Of a DNA stretch of 64,000 nt, positions 50,417-58,854 are shown piece by piece (position 1 is the first letter of the stretch; each line of letters begins with the position of its first letter). Position numbers and translations under genes: made by a program. Under the pieces are notes generated by a model. It saw nothing but the letters and a program-made list of their open reading frames with translations. It had not been told where the DNA came from and searched no databases. This DNA is from JBQQPY01 sp052258065 (GTDB taxonomy: Bacteria; Pseudomonadota; Gammaproteobacteria; Enterobacterales; Enterobacteriaceae): the NCBI GenBank assembly GCA_052258065.1, contig JBQQPY010000002.1, forward strand, positions 620,001 through 684,000. The letters are read 5' to 3'.

Positions 50417-53083
50417 ATGTCAGAACGTTTGTACAGTGACGTGGATCCGATCGAAACACGCGACTGGTTACAGGCAATCGAATCGGTTATCCGTAAAGAA
50501 GGTATTGAACGCGCGCAATTTCTAATTACTCAGGTATTGGAGAAAGCGCAGAAAGGTGGGGCAAGCATCGCGCCAGGTGCCGCTGGATGCAATTACATCA
50601 ACACTATCCCGGTCGAGGAGGAGCCTGAGTATCCGGGAAATTTGGAGTTGGAACGCCGCATTCGTTCCGCTATACGCTGGAATGCAGTCATGACCGTATT
50701 GCACGCTTCAAAGAAAGATTTAGAACTGGGCGGGCATATTGCATCATTCCAGTCCTCAGCCACGATTTATGAAGTGTGCTTTAATCACCTCTTCCGCGCG
50801 CGCAACGACAAAGACGGCGGTGACCTGGTTTATTTCCAAGGCCACATTGCGCCGGGCGTCTATGCCCGCGCTTTTCTGGAAGGTCGCTTGACCGAAGATC
50901 AGATGAATAACTTCCGCCAAGAAGTGCACGGAAAGGGACTCTCCTCTTATCCGCATCCCAAGCTGATGCCGGAATTTTGGCAGTTCCCGACTGTATCGAT
51001 GGGCTTAGGTCCCATTAGCGCTATCTACCAAGCAAAATTCCTCAAATATCTAGAGCATCGCAGGCTAAAGGACACTAGAAATCAGACCATTTATGCCTTC
51101 CTGGGCGACGGCGAGATGGACGAGCCGGAATCTAAGGGCGCTATTACTATTGCGACGCGCGAAAAGCTAGACAACCTAGTATTCATTATTAACTGTAACC
51201 TGCAGCGTCTAGACGGACCGGTCACCGGTAACGGTAAAATCATCAACGAACTAGAAAGTATCTTTAGCGGCGCCGGCTGGAAAGTAATTAAGGTAATCTG
51301 GGGCAGCCGCTGGGACGCGCTGCTGAGCAAAGACACCTCCGGAAAACTGATTCAATTGATGAACGAAACCGTCGACGGCGATTACCAGACTTTTAAATCT
51401 AAGAATGGCGCCTACGTGCGCAAACGCTTCTTCGGTAAATATTCAGAAACCGCCGCGCTAGTGAAAGACATGAGCGACGACGAGATATGGGCGCTGAATC
51501 GCGGCGGCCACGATCCGAAGAAAATCTATGCCGCTTTGCAAAAAGCCAAGAAAACCACCGGAAAGCCCGTGGTCATCCTCACTCACACCGTTAAAGGGTA
51601 CGGTATGGGTGTGATCGCGGAAGGTATGAATATTGCGCATCAGGTAAAGAAAATGACCCTGGAAGGGGTACGATACTTTCGCGATCGTTTCAACTTGAGC
51701 GTCGTCACCGACGACAAAATTAAATTGCTGCCCTATATCACCTTTGACGAAAATTCCGAAGAATACATCTATCTGCACGAACGCCGCAAAGCACTGAACG
51801 GCTATTTACCAAGCCGCCTGAAAGACTTTACCAAGCCGCTAGATCTGCCTACGCTTGAGGACTTTGCACCGCTAATGGAAGCACAGAAGAAAGAGATTTC
51901 CACTACTATAGCTTTTGTACGAGTGCTGAACATAATGCTGAAGAATAACTCAATTAAGGATCGCATAGTGCCAATCATCGCTGACGAAGCTCGCACCTTC
52001 GGGATGGAAGGTCTATTCCGCCAGATAGGCATTTATAGTCCTAACGGTCAGCAGTATATGCCGCAGGACCGTGAGCAGGTCGCTTACTATCGTGAAGACG
52101 AAAAAGGTCAGATCCTGCAAGAAGGAATCAACGAGTTAGGTGCAGCCTCCTCCTGGCTAGCGGCGGCGACCTCTTACAGCACTAATGATTTTCCGATGAT
52201 TCCATTCTACATCTACTATTCAATGTTCGGTTTCCAGCGTATTGGCGATCTGTGCTGGGCAGCGGGCGATCAGCAGGCGCGCGGCTTCCTTATCGGCGGC
52301 ACTTCGGGGCGGACGACTTTAAATGGTGAAGGGTTGCAACATGAAGACGGCCACAGCCATATTCAGTCACTGACTATCCCGAACTGCATTTCCTACGATC
52401 CAGCTTATGCCTATGAAGTCGCCGTCATCATGCACGACGGTTTGACTCGTATGTACGGCAACAAGCCGGAAAACATCTACTACTATCTAACTACGCTGAA
52501 CGAAAACTATGCCATGCCCGCCATGCCAAAAGGCGCGGAAAAGGGCATTCGAAAAGGAATCTACAAGCTAGAAACCCTACAAGGCACCAAAGGGAAATTG
52601 CAGCTGCTGGGTTCCGGCGCCATTCTGCGCCACGTGCGCGAAGCGGCGCAGATCCTGTCGAAAGAATACGATGTGGGCTCTGACGTTTACAGCGTGACCT
52701 CGTTCACTGAACTGGCGCGCGATGGCCAGGATTGCGAACGCTGGAACATGCTGCATCCGACTGAAACACCACGCGTGTCGTATGTGGCTACTGTGCTAAA
52801 CGATACGCCAGCGGTAGTATCCACTGACTATATAAAATTGTTTGCCGAGCAGATCTGCAACTTTGTTCCCTCTAGCCATTTCCGTGTTCTCGGCACTGAT
52901 GGTTTCGGTCGTTCCGACAGCCGTGAGAACCTTCGTCATCACTTTGAGGTGAACTCCAGCTATGTGGTAGTTGCAGCATTAAGTGAATTAGCCAAACGCG
53001 GCGATATCAGTGCTGATGTGGTCGCGCAGGCCATCAGAAAATTCCGCATCGATGCTGATAAAGTCAACCCACGTCTAGCGTAA
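50417..53083 (+). CDS. aceE: Pyruvate dehydrogenase E1 component
   Basis: Thiamine-diphosphate enzyme that decarboxylates pyruvate and acetylates the lipoyl groups of AceF. It is 888 residues (E. coli 887). AAGGAAC precedes the ATG. The TPP/Mg motif GDGEMDEPESKG...NLVFIINCN is present, as are the active-site His regions (HGKGLSSYPHPKLMPEF, GGHDPKKIYAAL) and the C-terminal EHDGHSHIQSLT-like segment (EDGHSHIQSLTIPNCI). It ends KVNPRLA as in E. coli. It is 15 bases upstream of aceF. PdhR is absent and an IS481 fossil lies immediately upstream, so its native control region is probably damaged or replaced. Confidence 0.97.
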   Translation: MSERLYSDVDPIETRDWLQAIESVIRKEGIERAQFLITQVLEKAQKGGASIAPGAAGCNYINTIPVEEEPEYPGNLELERRIRSAIRWNAVMTVLHASKKDLELGGHIASFQSSATIYEVCFNHLFRARNDKDGGDLVYFQGHIAPGVYARAFLEGRLTEDQMNNFRQEVHGKGLSSYPHPKLMPEFWQFPTVSMGLGPISAIYQAKFLKYLEHRRLKDTRNQTIYAFLGDGEMDEPESKGAITIATREKLDNLVFIINCNLQRLDGPVTGNGKIINELESIFSGAGWKVIKVIWGSRWDALLSKDTSGKLIQLMNETVDGDYQTFKSKNGAYVRKRFFGKYSETAALVKDMSDDEIWALNRGGHDPKKIYAALQKAKKTTGKPVVILTHTVKGYGMGVIAEGMNIAHQVKKMTLEGVRYFRDRFNLSVVTDDKIKLLPYITFDENSEEYIYLHERRKALNGYLPSRLKDFTKPLDLPTLEDFAPLMEAQKKEISTTIAFVRVLNIMLKNNSIKDRIVPIIADEARTFGMEGLFRQIGIYSPNGQQYMPQDREQVAYYREDEKGQILQEGINELGAASSWLAAATSYSTNDFPMIPFYIYYSMFGFQRIGDLCWAAGDQQARGFLIGGTSGRTTLNGEGLQHEDGHSHIQSLTIPNCISYDPAYAYEVAVIMHDGLTRMYGNKPENIYYYLTTLNENYAMPAMPKGAEKGIRKGIYKLETLQGTKGKLQLLGSGAILRHVREAAQILSKEYDVGSDVYSVTSFTELARDGQDCERWNMLHPTETPRVSYVATVLNDTPAVVSTDYIKLFAEQICNFVPSSHFRVLGTDGFGRSDSRENLRHHFEVNSSYVVVAALSELAKRGDISADVVAQAIRKFRIDADKVNPRLA

Positions 53084-53098
53084 GAGGTAGAGTAAATT

Positions 53099-54387
53099 AT
53101 GGCTATTGAAATTAACGTGCCGGATATTGGTACAGATGAAGTGGAAGTCACAGAAGTACTGGTAAATGTAGGCGATAGAGTCGAGGTCGAACAGTCTCTG
53201 ATTACCGTTGAAGGCGATAAGGCTTCAATAGAAGTCCCAGCGCCGTTCGCGGGGAGCGTCAAAGAGATCAAGATAAACGTCAGAGACAAAGTCACTACCG
53301 GATCGCTGATTATGATATTCGAAGTAGAAGCTGCTCTGCCCGACTCATCCGCCAGTGGGGAAACCGCCGCTGAGGTAACCCCGATACCGGCAACCAACTC
53401 CGATAAAAGCCTCGGTGCCGCTTCGTGGTCCAGCCAAAGCAAAAGCAAGTTCGCCGAGAATGACGATGACGTGCATGCCACTCCCGTTATCCGCCGGCAG
53501 GCGCGCGAATTCGGCGTCAATCTGGCAAAGGTAAAGGTACCGGGCGTAAAAACCGGATTTTACGCGAAGATATCCAGGCGTACGTCAAGGAAGCGGTTAA
53601 ACGCGCCGAATCTACCAATGCTGCTGCCGACGGCAATACGCTAGCGGGCTTGCCGGCCTGGCCGAAAGTGGACCTCATCAAGTTCGGCGATACCGAAGAG
53701 GTGGATCTTGGCCGGATCCAGAAAATCTCCGGCGCGAACTTGCACCGCAACTGGGTGATGATTCCCCATGTAACCCACTTCGACGAAGCTGATATCACCG
53801 AAGTAGAAACCTTCCGTAAACAGCAAAATGCAGAGGCAGAAAAGAAAAAGCTGAATGTGAAAATCGCTCTTCTGGTGTTTATCATGAAGGCAGTTGCTAA
53901 GGGGCTAGAGGAGTTGCCGCGTTTCAACAGCTCACTGTCTGAAGACACCCAGAAACTCACACTGAAGAAATATATCAATATCGGCGTAGCGGTAGACACA
54001 GTGAACGGTCTAGTGGTGCCGGTCTTCCGCAATGTGAATAAGAAAGGCATAGTTGAACTGTCACAAGAGCTTACGGAGATCTCGAAAAAAGCCCGCGTTG
54101 GCAAGCTGATATCGTCGGATATGCAGGGCGGCTGCTTTACCATCTCCAGCCTAGGCCGCCTTGGCGGTACAGCGTTTACGCCTATCGTCAATGCGCCAGA
54201 AGTAGCGATACTGGGCGTATCTAAATCATCGATGAAGCCAGTGTGGAGCGGTACAGAGTTTACGCCACGCTTGATGCTACCGCTGTCCCTATCCTATGAC
54301 CATCGAGTCATTAACGGCGCTGATGGTGCGCGTTTTATGAATTTTATCAATAATATGATGTCTGATATCCGTCGCTTAGTTATGTAA
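53099..54387 (+). pseudogene. aceF: Dihydrolipoamide acetyltransferase (E2), one frameshift
   Basis: Core of the pyruvate dehydrogenase complex. Residues 1-75 form a single lipoyl domain with the lipoyl-Lys in VEGDKASIEVP; E. coli has three. A short Ser/Ala/Pro linker follows, then the E1/E3-binding domain HATPVIRRQAREFGVNLAKV. One C is missing near 53543-53546: as read the frame gives KTGFYAKISRRTSRKRLN and stops at 53644, while the shifted frame gives RKNRILREDIQAYVKEAVKR and continues through the catalytic domain to 54387, with the catalytic His in SYDHRVINGADGARF. The restored product is about 429 residues. It is coupled to aceE; lpd, the third gene of this operon in E. coli, lies elsewhere on the other strand. 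Confidence 0.92.
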
Positions 54388-54390
54388 CTT

Positions 54391-55000
54391 CTAGTGTCTT
54401 CATGCGTAATAAGGGCAGCTACAGTGTTGTAGCCAGAGCTGAAAATCTTGCAAAATAGCAGACTGGAAAAATACTTTATCACCCTCACACAGGAAGAAAG
54501 AACACGACTGAAAGGGTTCGTTAGTAAGGGCAAGAATACTGTACAGAAAGTTGTAAATGCATTGATTTTGTTAAATTGCAATAGAGCAATTGAACGCGCA
54601 AAGCGACCAAGTAGCAAAGCGTTAGCAGAGATTTTATCAAAATCGCTCGAAAAATCGATCGTGTCAAGCGTTTTTATCAAAAAGGGCTGGAGGGCAGTCC
54701 TAAGCCTTAAACAGAGCAAATAAGTGTATAACCGCATTGTGGATGGTAATGCCAAAGCGTATTTAATTGGGCTAAGCCGCAGCAAGCCGCCAGAAGAGTA
54801 GGGCCAGAGCACCTTGTAATTGATAGCCGATAAAGCATTGAAACTCTAATACCTTCAAACGATCTCCCGTCATAGAGTAAGACCTACACTAAAAATAAAA
54901 TAAAACCTTGATAGACGAGACCCCCAGTCAATTAATTAGACACACACGCGTGATTTTTCCTTTGAAGTCAATGCGGGGCTGGCATTCAATGAACGTCAAC
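54391..55000 (+). mobile_element. IS630-family fossil (type a), N-terminal half
   Basis: Starts at CTAG (54391-54394) four bases after the aceF stop, with TAGTGTCTTCATGCGTAATA. 54448-54723 reads LTQEERTRLKGFVSKGKNTV, QKVVNALILLNCNRAIERAK, RPSSKALAEILS-SLEKSIV and FIKKGWRAVLS, then KAYLIGLSRSKPPE. Near 54910 DETPSQLIRHTRVIFPLKS reads in yet another frame, after which the element is lost. Confidence 0.75.
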
Positions 55001-55198
55001 CCGCTGGCATCTATATTATTCAACTTATGTTCTTCTCACACTTTCTGCCGTTCCGCCGCCGCTGAAATTTTACGGGCATCGATACCGCCGCTAACCGACT
55101 GCTAAAATGCCGAGTCATTCTAGCATCTAAATAAAAATCCGGCCGCTGTCGGCGGCAGAGAATAAGTGCCAGCACCGCAATTTATCGTTTATAACTTA

Positions 55199-56989
55199 TT
55201 ATACCGGATCTTTTCTCATCGCATCCTTACTCTTACCGACGATTGCAATCGATAAATCGGACAGCGCCTCAGCATTGCTGAAGCTGGGAGCTTCGGTCAT
55301 TAGATCAGCCGCCGCGGTTGTTTTTGGAAACGCGATAACATCCCGGATATTGTCGGTACCAGTTAGCAGCATTACTAGGCGATCCAGGCCGAAAGCCAAG
55401 CCGGCATGAGGTGGCGTGCCGTATTTCAATGCATCAAGCAAGAAACCAAATTTCTCTTGCTGTTCATCTTTATTGATGCCCAAAATTCCGAACACGGTCT
55501 GCTGCATGTCGCTACGGTGGATACGCACCGAGCCGCTGCCGACCTCGTAACCGTTAATCACCATATCGTAGGCATTGGCTACCGCTGCCGGCAGGCAGGC
55601 AATAAGCATCTGGGCATCGCTATCCTTCGGCGCGGTGAAGGGATGATGCATCGCGGTCAGGACGCCGTCCTTGTTTTCCTGAAACATCGGAAAGTCGACC
55701 ACCCACAGCGGCGCCCAGCACTTGGTTTCCGTAAGCCGCAAATCCAGACCAAGCTTGAGACGCAGCGCCCCCAGTGACTCAGTTACGACGCTTTCTCGAT
55801 CTGCACCAAAGAAAATGATATCACCGTCGGCGGCATGGGTACGCATGAGGATCTGCTCGATCACTTTAGGTTCCAGGAATTTTGCAACCGGGCTTTGCAC
55901 GCCTTCCGCAACGGCGGCGCGCTCGTTGACCTTCATCCATGCCAGCCCTTTAGCGCCATAGATTTCAATATATTTGCCGTATTCGTCAATCTGCTTACGG
56001 CTTAACTGCGCGCCGCCGGGCACGCGCAACGCCGCTACACGGCCCTTAGCATCGTTGGCTGACGCGGAGAATACCTTACACGCCACACCTTTAACCAAAT
56101 CTGCAATGTCCACCAGCTCCATTGGATTGCGCAAATCCGGTTTATCGGAACCGAAACGACGTATGGCGTCGGTATAGGTCATCTGCGGGAAAACGCCAAG
56201 ATCGACGCCGGCAATCTCGCGCCATAAACCGCGCACGAGTCGCTCCATGACTGCCCGAACCTGAGCCGCAGTCATAAATGACGCTTCCACGTCGATCTGG
56301 GTGAACTCTGGCTGACGATCGGCGCGCAAGTCTTCATCACGAAAACATTTTACGATCTGGTAGTAGCGGTCAAAACCCGATATCATTAGCAGCTGCTTGA
56401 ATAGCTGAGGTGACTGTGGCAAAGCGTAAAACTTGCCCTTATGCACACGGCTAGGAACTAGGTAATCGCGCGCGCCTTCCGGCGTTGCCTTAGTCAACAT
56501 CGGCGTTTCAATTTCGAGAAACCCCTCTGCTTCCATGAAATGACGCACAAAACTGGAGATATGTGCCCGCGTTTTGAGGCGCAGCGCCATGATCGGACGA
56601 CGCAAATCGAGGTAGCGGAATTTCAGGCGCTGCTCTTCCGTATTATTCTGATTGGCGTCGAGCGGTAGCGGCTCCGCGCGGTTTATAATGGTCATTTGGA
56701 TAGCGAGAACTTCTACAGCGCCTGTGGCCATATCGCTATTGACCTGGCTATCCGGGCGAGCACGCACGATACCAGTCAGTTGCAGACAAAATTCATTGCG
56801 TAGCGCAGCGGCACGGGCGAAGACATCCTGACAGTCTGGATTAAAAAATACCTGCACCAAGCCTTCCCTATCACGCATATCGATAAAAATTAAACCACCA
56901 AGATCGCGACGGCGGTTTACCCAACCGCATAACGTCACTTTCTGGCCAACATGTGATAGGTTCAGCTGTCCACAATATACAGTACGCAT
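55199..56989 (-). CDS. aspS: Aspartyl-tRNA synthetase
   Basis: Class II enzyme charging tRNA-Asp. It is 596 residues (E. coli 590). It has an N-terminal OB-fold anticodon-binding domain (VTLCGWVNRRRDLGGLIFID), the catalytic QSPQLFKQLLMISGFDRYYQ region, motif 2 with CFRDEDLRADRQPEFTQID, the bacterial GAD insertion domain in the middle, and motif 3 GLAFGLDRLVMLLTG. The frame is intact. The last residues (KDAMRKDPV) differ from E. coli. It stands alone, flanked by an IS630 fossil and IS1595-like copies. Confidence 0.97.
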   Translation of the reverse strand: MRTVYCGQLNLSHVGQKVTLCGWVNRRRDLGGLIFIDMRDREGLVQVFFNPDCQDVFARAAALRNEFCLQLTGIVRARPDSQVNSDMATGAVEVLAIQMTIINRAEPLPLDANQNNTEEQRLKFRYLDLRRPIMALRLKTRAHISSFVRHFMEAEGFLEIETPMLTKATPEGARDYLVPSRVHKGKFYALPQSPQLFKQLLMISGFDRYYQIVKCFRDEDLRADRQPEFTQIDVEASFMTAAQVRAVMERLVRGLWREIAGVDLGVFPQMTYTDAIRRFGSDKPDLRNPMELVDIADLVKGVACKVFSASANDAKGRVAALRVPGGAQLSRKQIDEYGKYIEIYGAKGLAWMKVNERAAVAEGVQSPVAKFLEPKVIEQILMRTHAADGDIIFFGADRESVVTESLGALRLKLGLDLRLTETKCWAPLWVVDFPMFQENKDGVLTAMHHPFTAPKDSDAQMLIACLPAAVANAYDMVINGYEVGSGSVRIHRSDMQQTVFGILGINKDEQQEKFGFLLDALKYGTPPHAGLAFGLDRLVMLLTGTDNIRDVIAFPKTTAAADLMTEAPSFSNAEALSDLSIAIVGKSKDAMRKDPV

Positions 56990-57204
56990 CAGAATATCCT
57001 TAACATTCAGCCCGTGAGCGGGTCAGGAATGAAATAAAACGAGCTGTTATTCATTAGTAGCTCTACACGGAGTGGGTGAGCCAGCGTTAAGTTTTTAAAC
57101 GGCATCACCGGCCGACCGGTACACGGCGGCATAGGACAACGTTTGAATAGGATTCATTACAAAGTAGTTTCAGGCACAGCATAAGCTCTTCTAGGCAGCC
57201 AACG

Positions 57205-57365
57205 CATACGTCTGGAATTTAATTTTTCTTTTTTGCATCTTAAGGAAAAAATAAAAAACCATAAATTAATTATTTATTTTTAAATATAGATAGTTAAACT
57301 TTTTATAAAATCAGAACGTGCAATCTGAAATCTCATGTATTTCATCACAATATTTCCTCTGATTA
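57205..57365 (+). repeat. AT-rich repeat family A
   Basis: A forward copy with TTTAATTTTTCTTTTTTGCA, AATATAGATAGTTAAACTT and CAATCTGAAATCTCATGTAT. Confidence 0.55.
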
Positions 57366-57384
57366 TGTATTTTTAGCCAGCTTC

Positions 57385-57615
57385 AACGGGCTATATGGCA
57401 CTGTAGGTGCTTTCAAACTCGCTATCCAGCAGCGAGGTATCAGTGCTATCAAACTATAGCGTCGGTTAAGTTAATACCCAAATTAGCTTAGGTAATAATA
57501 AATTACATGATAATCACCTATTATGGCATTTTTAACATTCTCCAGCAGACTATTCATCCAATTTAAAAATGTCTTTTTAGAGAGCAACTCAAGCTTGGCT
57601 GAGTAAGATACAGTC
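57385..57615 (-). mobile_element. IS1595-like fossil
   Basis: A minus-strand copy aligning with 7200-7440 and ending GAGCAACTCAAGCTTGGCTG. Confidence 0.55.
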
Positions 57616-57890
57616 CTTTGCTTGGTTTACGACTTAAAACTGCCTCAAGCCCTTCTTCAACAAAACAATGCTTGACCTGATCGATCTTGCGTATACCTTT
57701 TGTAAAATCTTAACTAATGTCTCTCAACTTAGTGGCTTTATCTGTCAAATTAATTTATGTTACTTTAAACAATTAATTTGTTTACAACTTTCTATACAGA
57801 ATACTTTCGCCTGCTGGTTAACACCTCTAGTTGCATGCCCTCTTTCTACGTAAGAGCAATAATATAGCTATAGATACTGCAACCGCTACG
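57612..57890 (-). mobile_element. IS630-family fossil (type a), N-terminal end
   Basis: Matches the N-terminal side of the 42465-43620 copy: CAAGCCCTTCTTCAACAAAA and CTGATCGATCTTGCG are shared with 43385-43430. Confidence 0.55.
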
Positions 57891-58129
57891 TGTTAATATA
57901 CTATTTTAAGAGTTGTAACCTCCTATTCTACAAAAAGCCGCAGTAAAGGACATATCTTAATAGGCATCTACCGCTAAACCTGCAGTGCAAATTGCTTCGA
58001 TCTATCCGATTATTGGCAATCTTCAGTCCTCACCGCAAGAGCATACCCCTTAAACCTCAGAAAACAAATTAGCCACAGGCTATAATAGATTAATGGCTAT
58101 TTAATAAACTGAAATATATAAAAAGCGCT

Positions 58130-58385
58130 CTAGCCTCAACAGGCCGTATAGCGTTATGAGTTCTTGCAATGCTGCTACTAAGAAGCACAGTATCAGTGCT
58201 TCTTAGTCATAACGTCAGTTAAATCGATACTAAAATTCGACCAGGCAACGAGGCCTATGTAGACCATGAGTTACATAGTAAGTGCCCGTTATGACGTTTT
58301 TAACATTCTCCAGCAAAGTATTCTTTCACTTAAAAATATTCATTTCCGATATAGCTCAAGCTTCGTTGAGTAAGACACGTAATTA
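58130..58385 (-). mobile_element. IS1595-like fossil
   Basis: A second minus-strand copy within 1 kb, with AACAGGCCGTATAGCG and GTAAGTGCCCGTTATGACG as in the other copies. 57890-58130 holds nothing recognised. Confidence 0.6.
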
Positions 58386-58553
58386 GGCAGATTATTGCAG
58401 AAACCGCCAAAAAAGATATTGTTATTGATAACTATTACTTTTACCATTTGCATTAATTAACATTGCGTTTGTCTGGTCTAACAAACGACACCACCAAACG
58501 CTGAGGTTATTACGATTTCTGCCGCTCTTTCAGTCACCAATAAGAAGGTCACT

Positions 58554-58781
58554 ATGCAATTGCAATTGCAGCACCATTACAAAATTACCGGCTATGTTAA
58601 AGAGATCCCTCCCGCTTTCCGGCAAAAAATGCTATCCCTAGGCATGTTGCCCGGCAGTTTGTTCCAGGTAGTACGCGTTGCACCGCTTGGCGATCCTGTC
58701 CAAATTGAAGTCCGGCGGGTACAGCTGGTATTGCGAAAAAAAGACCTGTCATTACTGCTGTTGAGCCGTACCGACTATTGA
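58554..58781 (+). CDS. feoA: FeoA ferrous iron transport protein
   Basis: Small cytosolic SH3-like protein that assists FeoB. It is 75 residues, the same as E. coli: MQLQLQHHYKITGYVKEIPP, then MLSLGMLPGSLFQVVRVAPL and GDPVQIEVRRVQLVLRKKDL. AAGAAGG lies 6 bases before the ATG. The frame is intact. It starts the feoABC operon; the 60 bases before it are AT-rich (GTTATTGATAACTATTAC) and faintly like a Fur box, but not convincingly. Confidence 0.95.
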   Translation: MQLQLQHHYKITGYVKEIPPAFRQKMLSLGMLPGSLFQVVRVAPLGDPVQIEVRRVQLVLRKKDLSLLLLSRTDY

Positions 58782-58854
58782 CTTGCCCTGCTTCGAACGC
58801 GGCGCGCACCCGGAATAATCCGTTTGTATTTGTCACTGCTTACAGGTTCTATTA

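Noticed and set aside
53517..54191. 224-codon minus-strand ORF overlapping aceF.
   Set aside because: Antisense shadow of the aceF catalytic domain; no family resemblance.
58420..58460. Fur box upstream of feoA.
   Set aside because: GTTATTGATAACTATTAC shows only partial hexamer agreement in a region that is AT-rich anyway.
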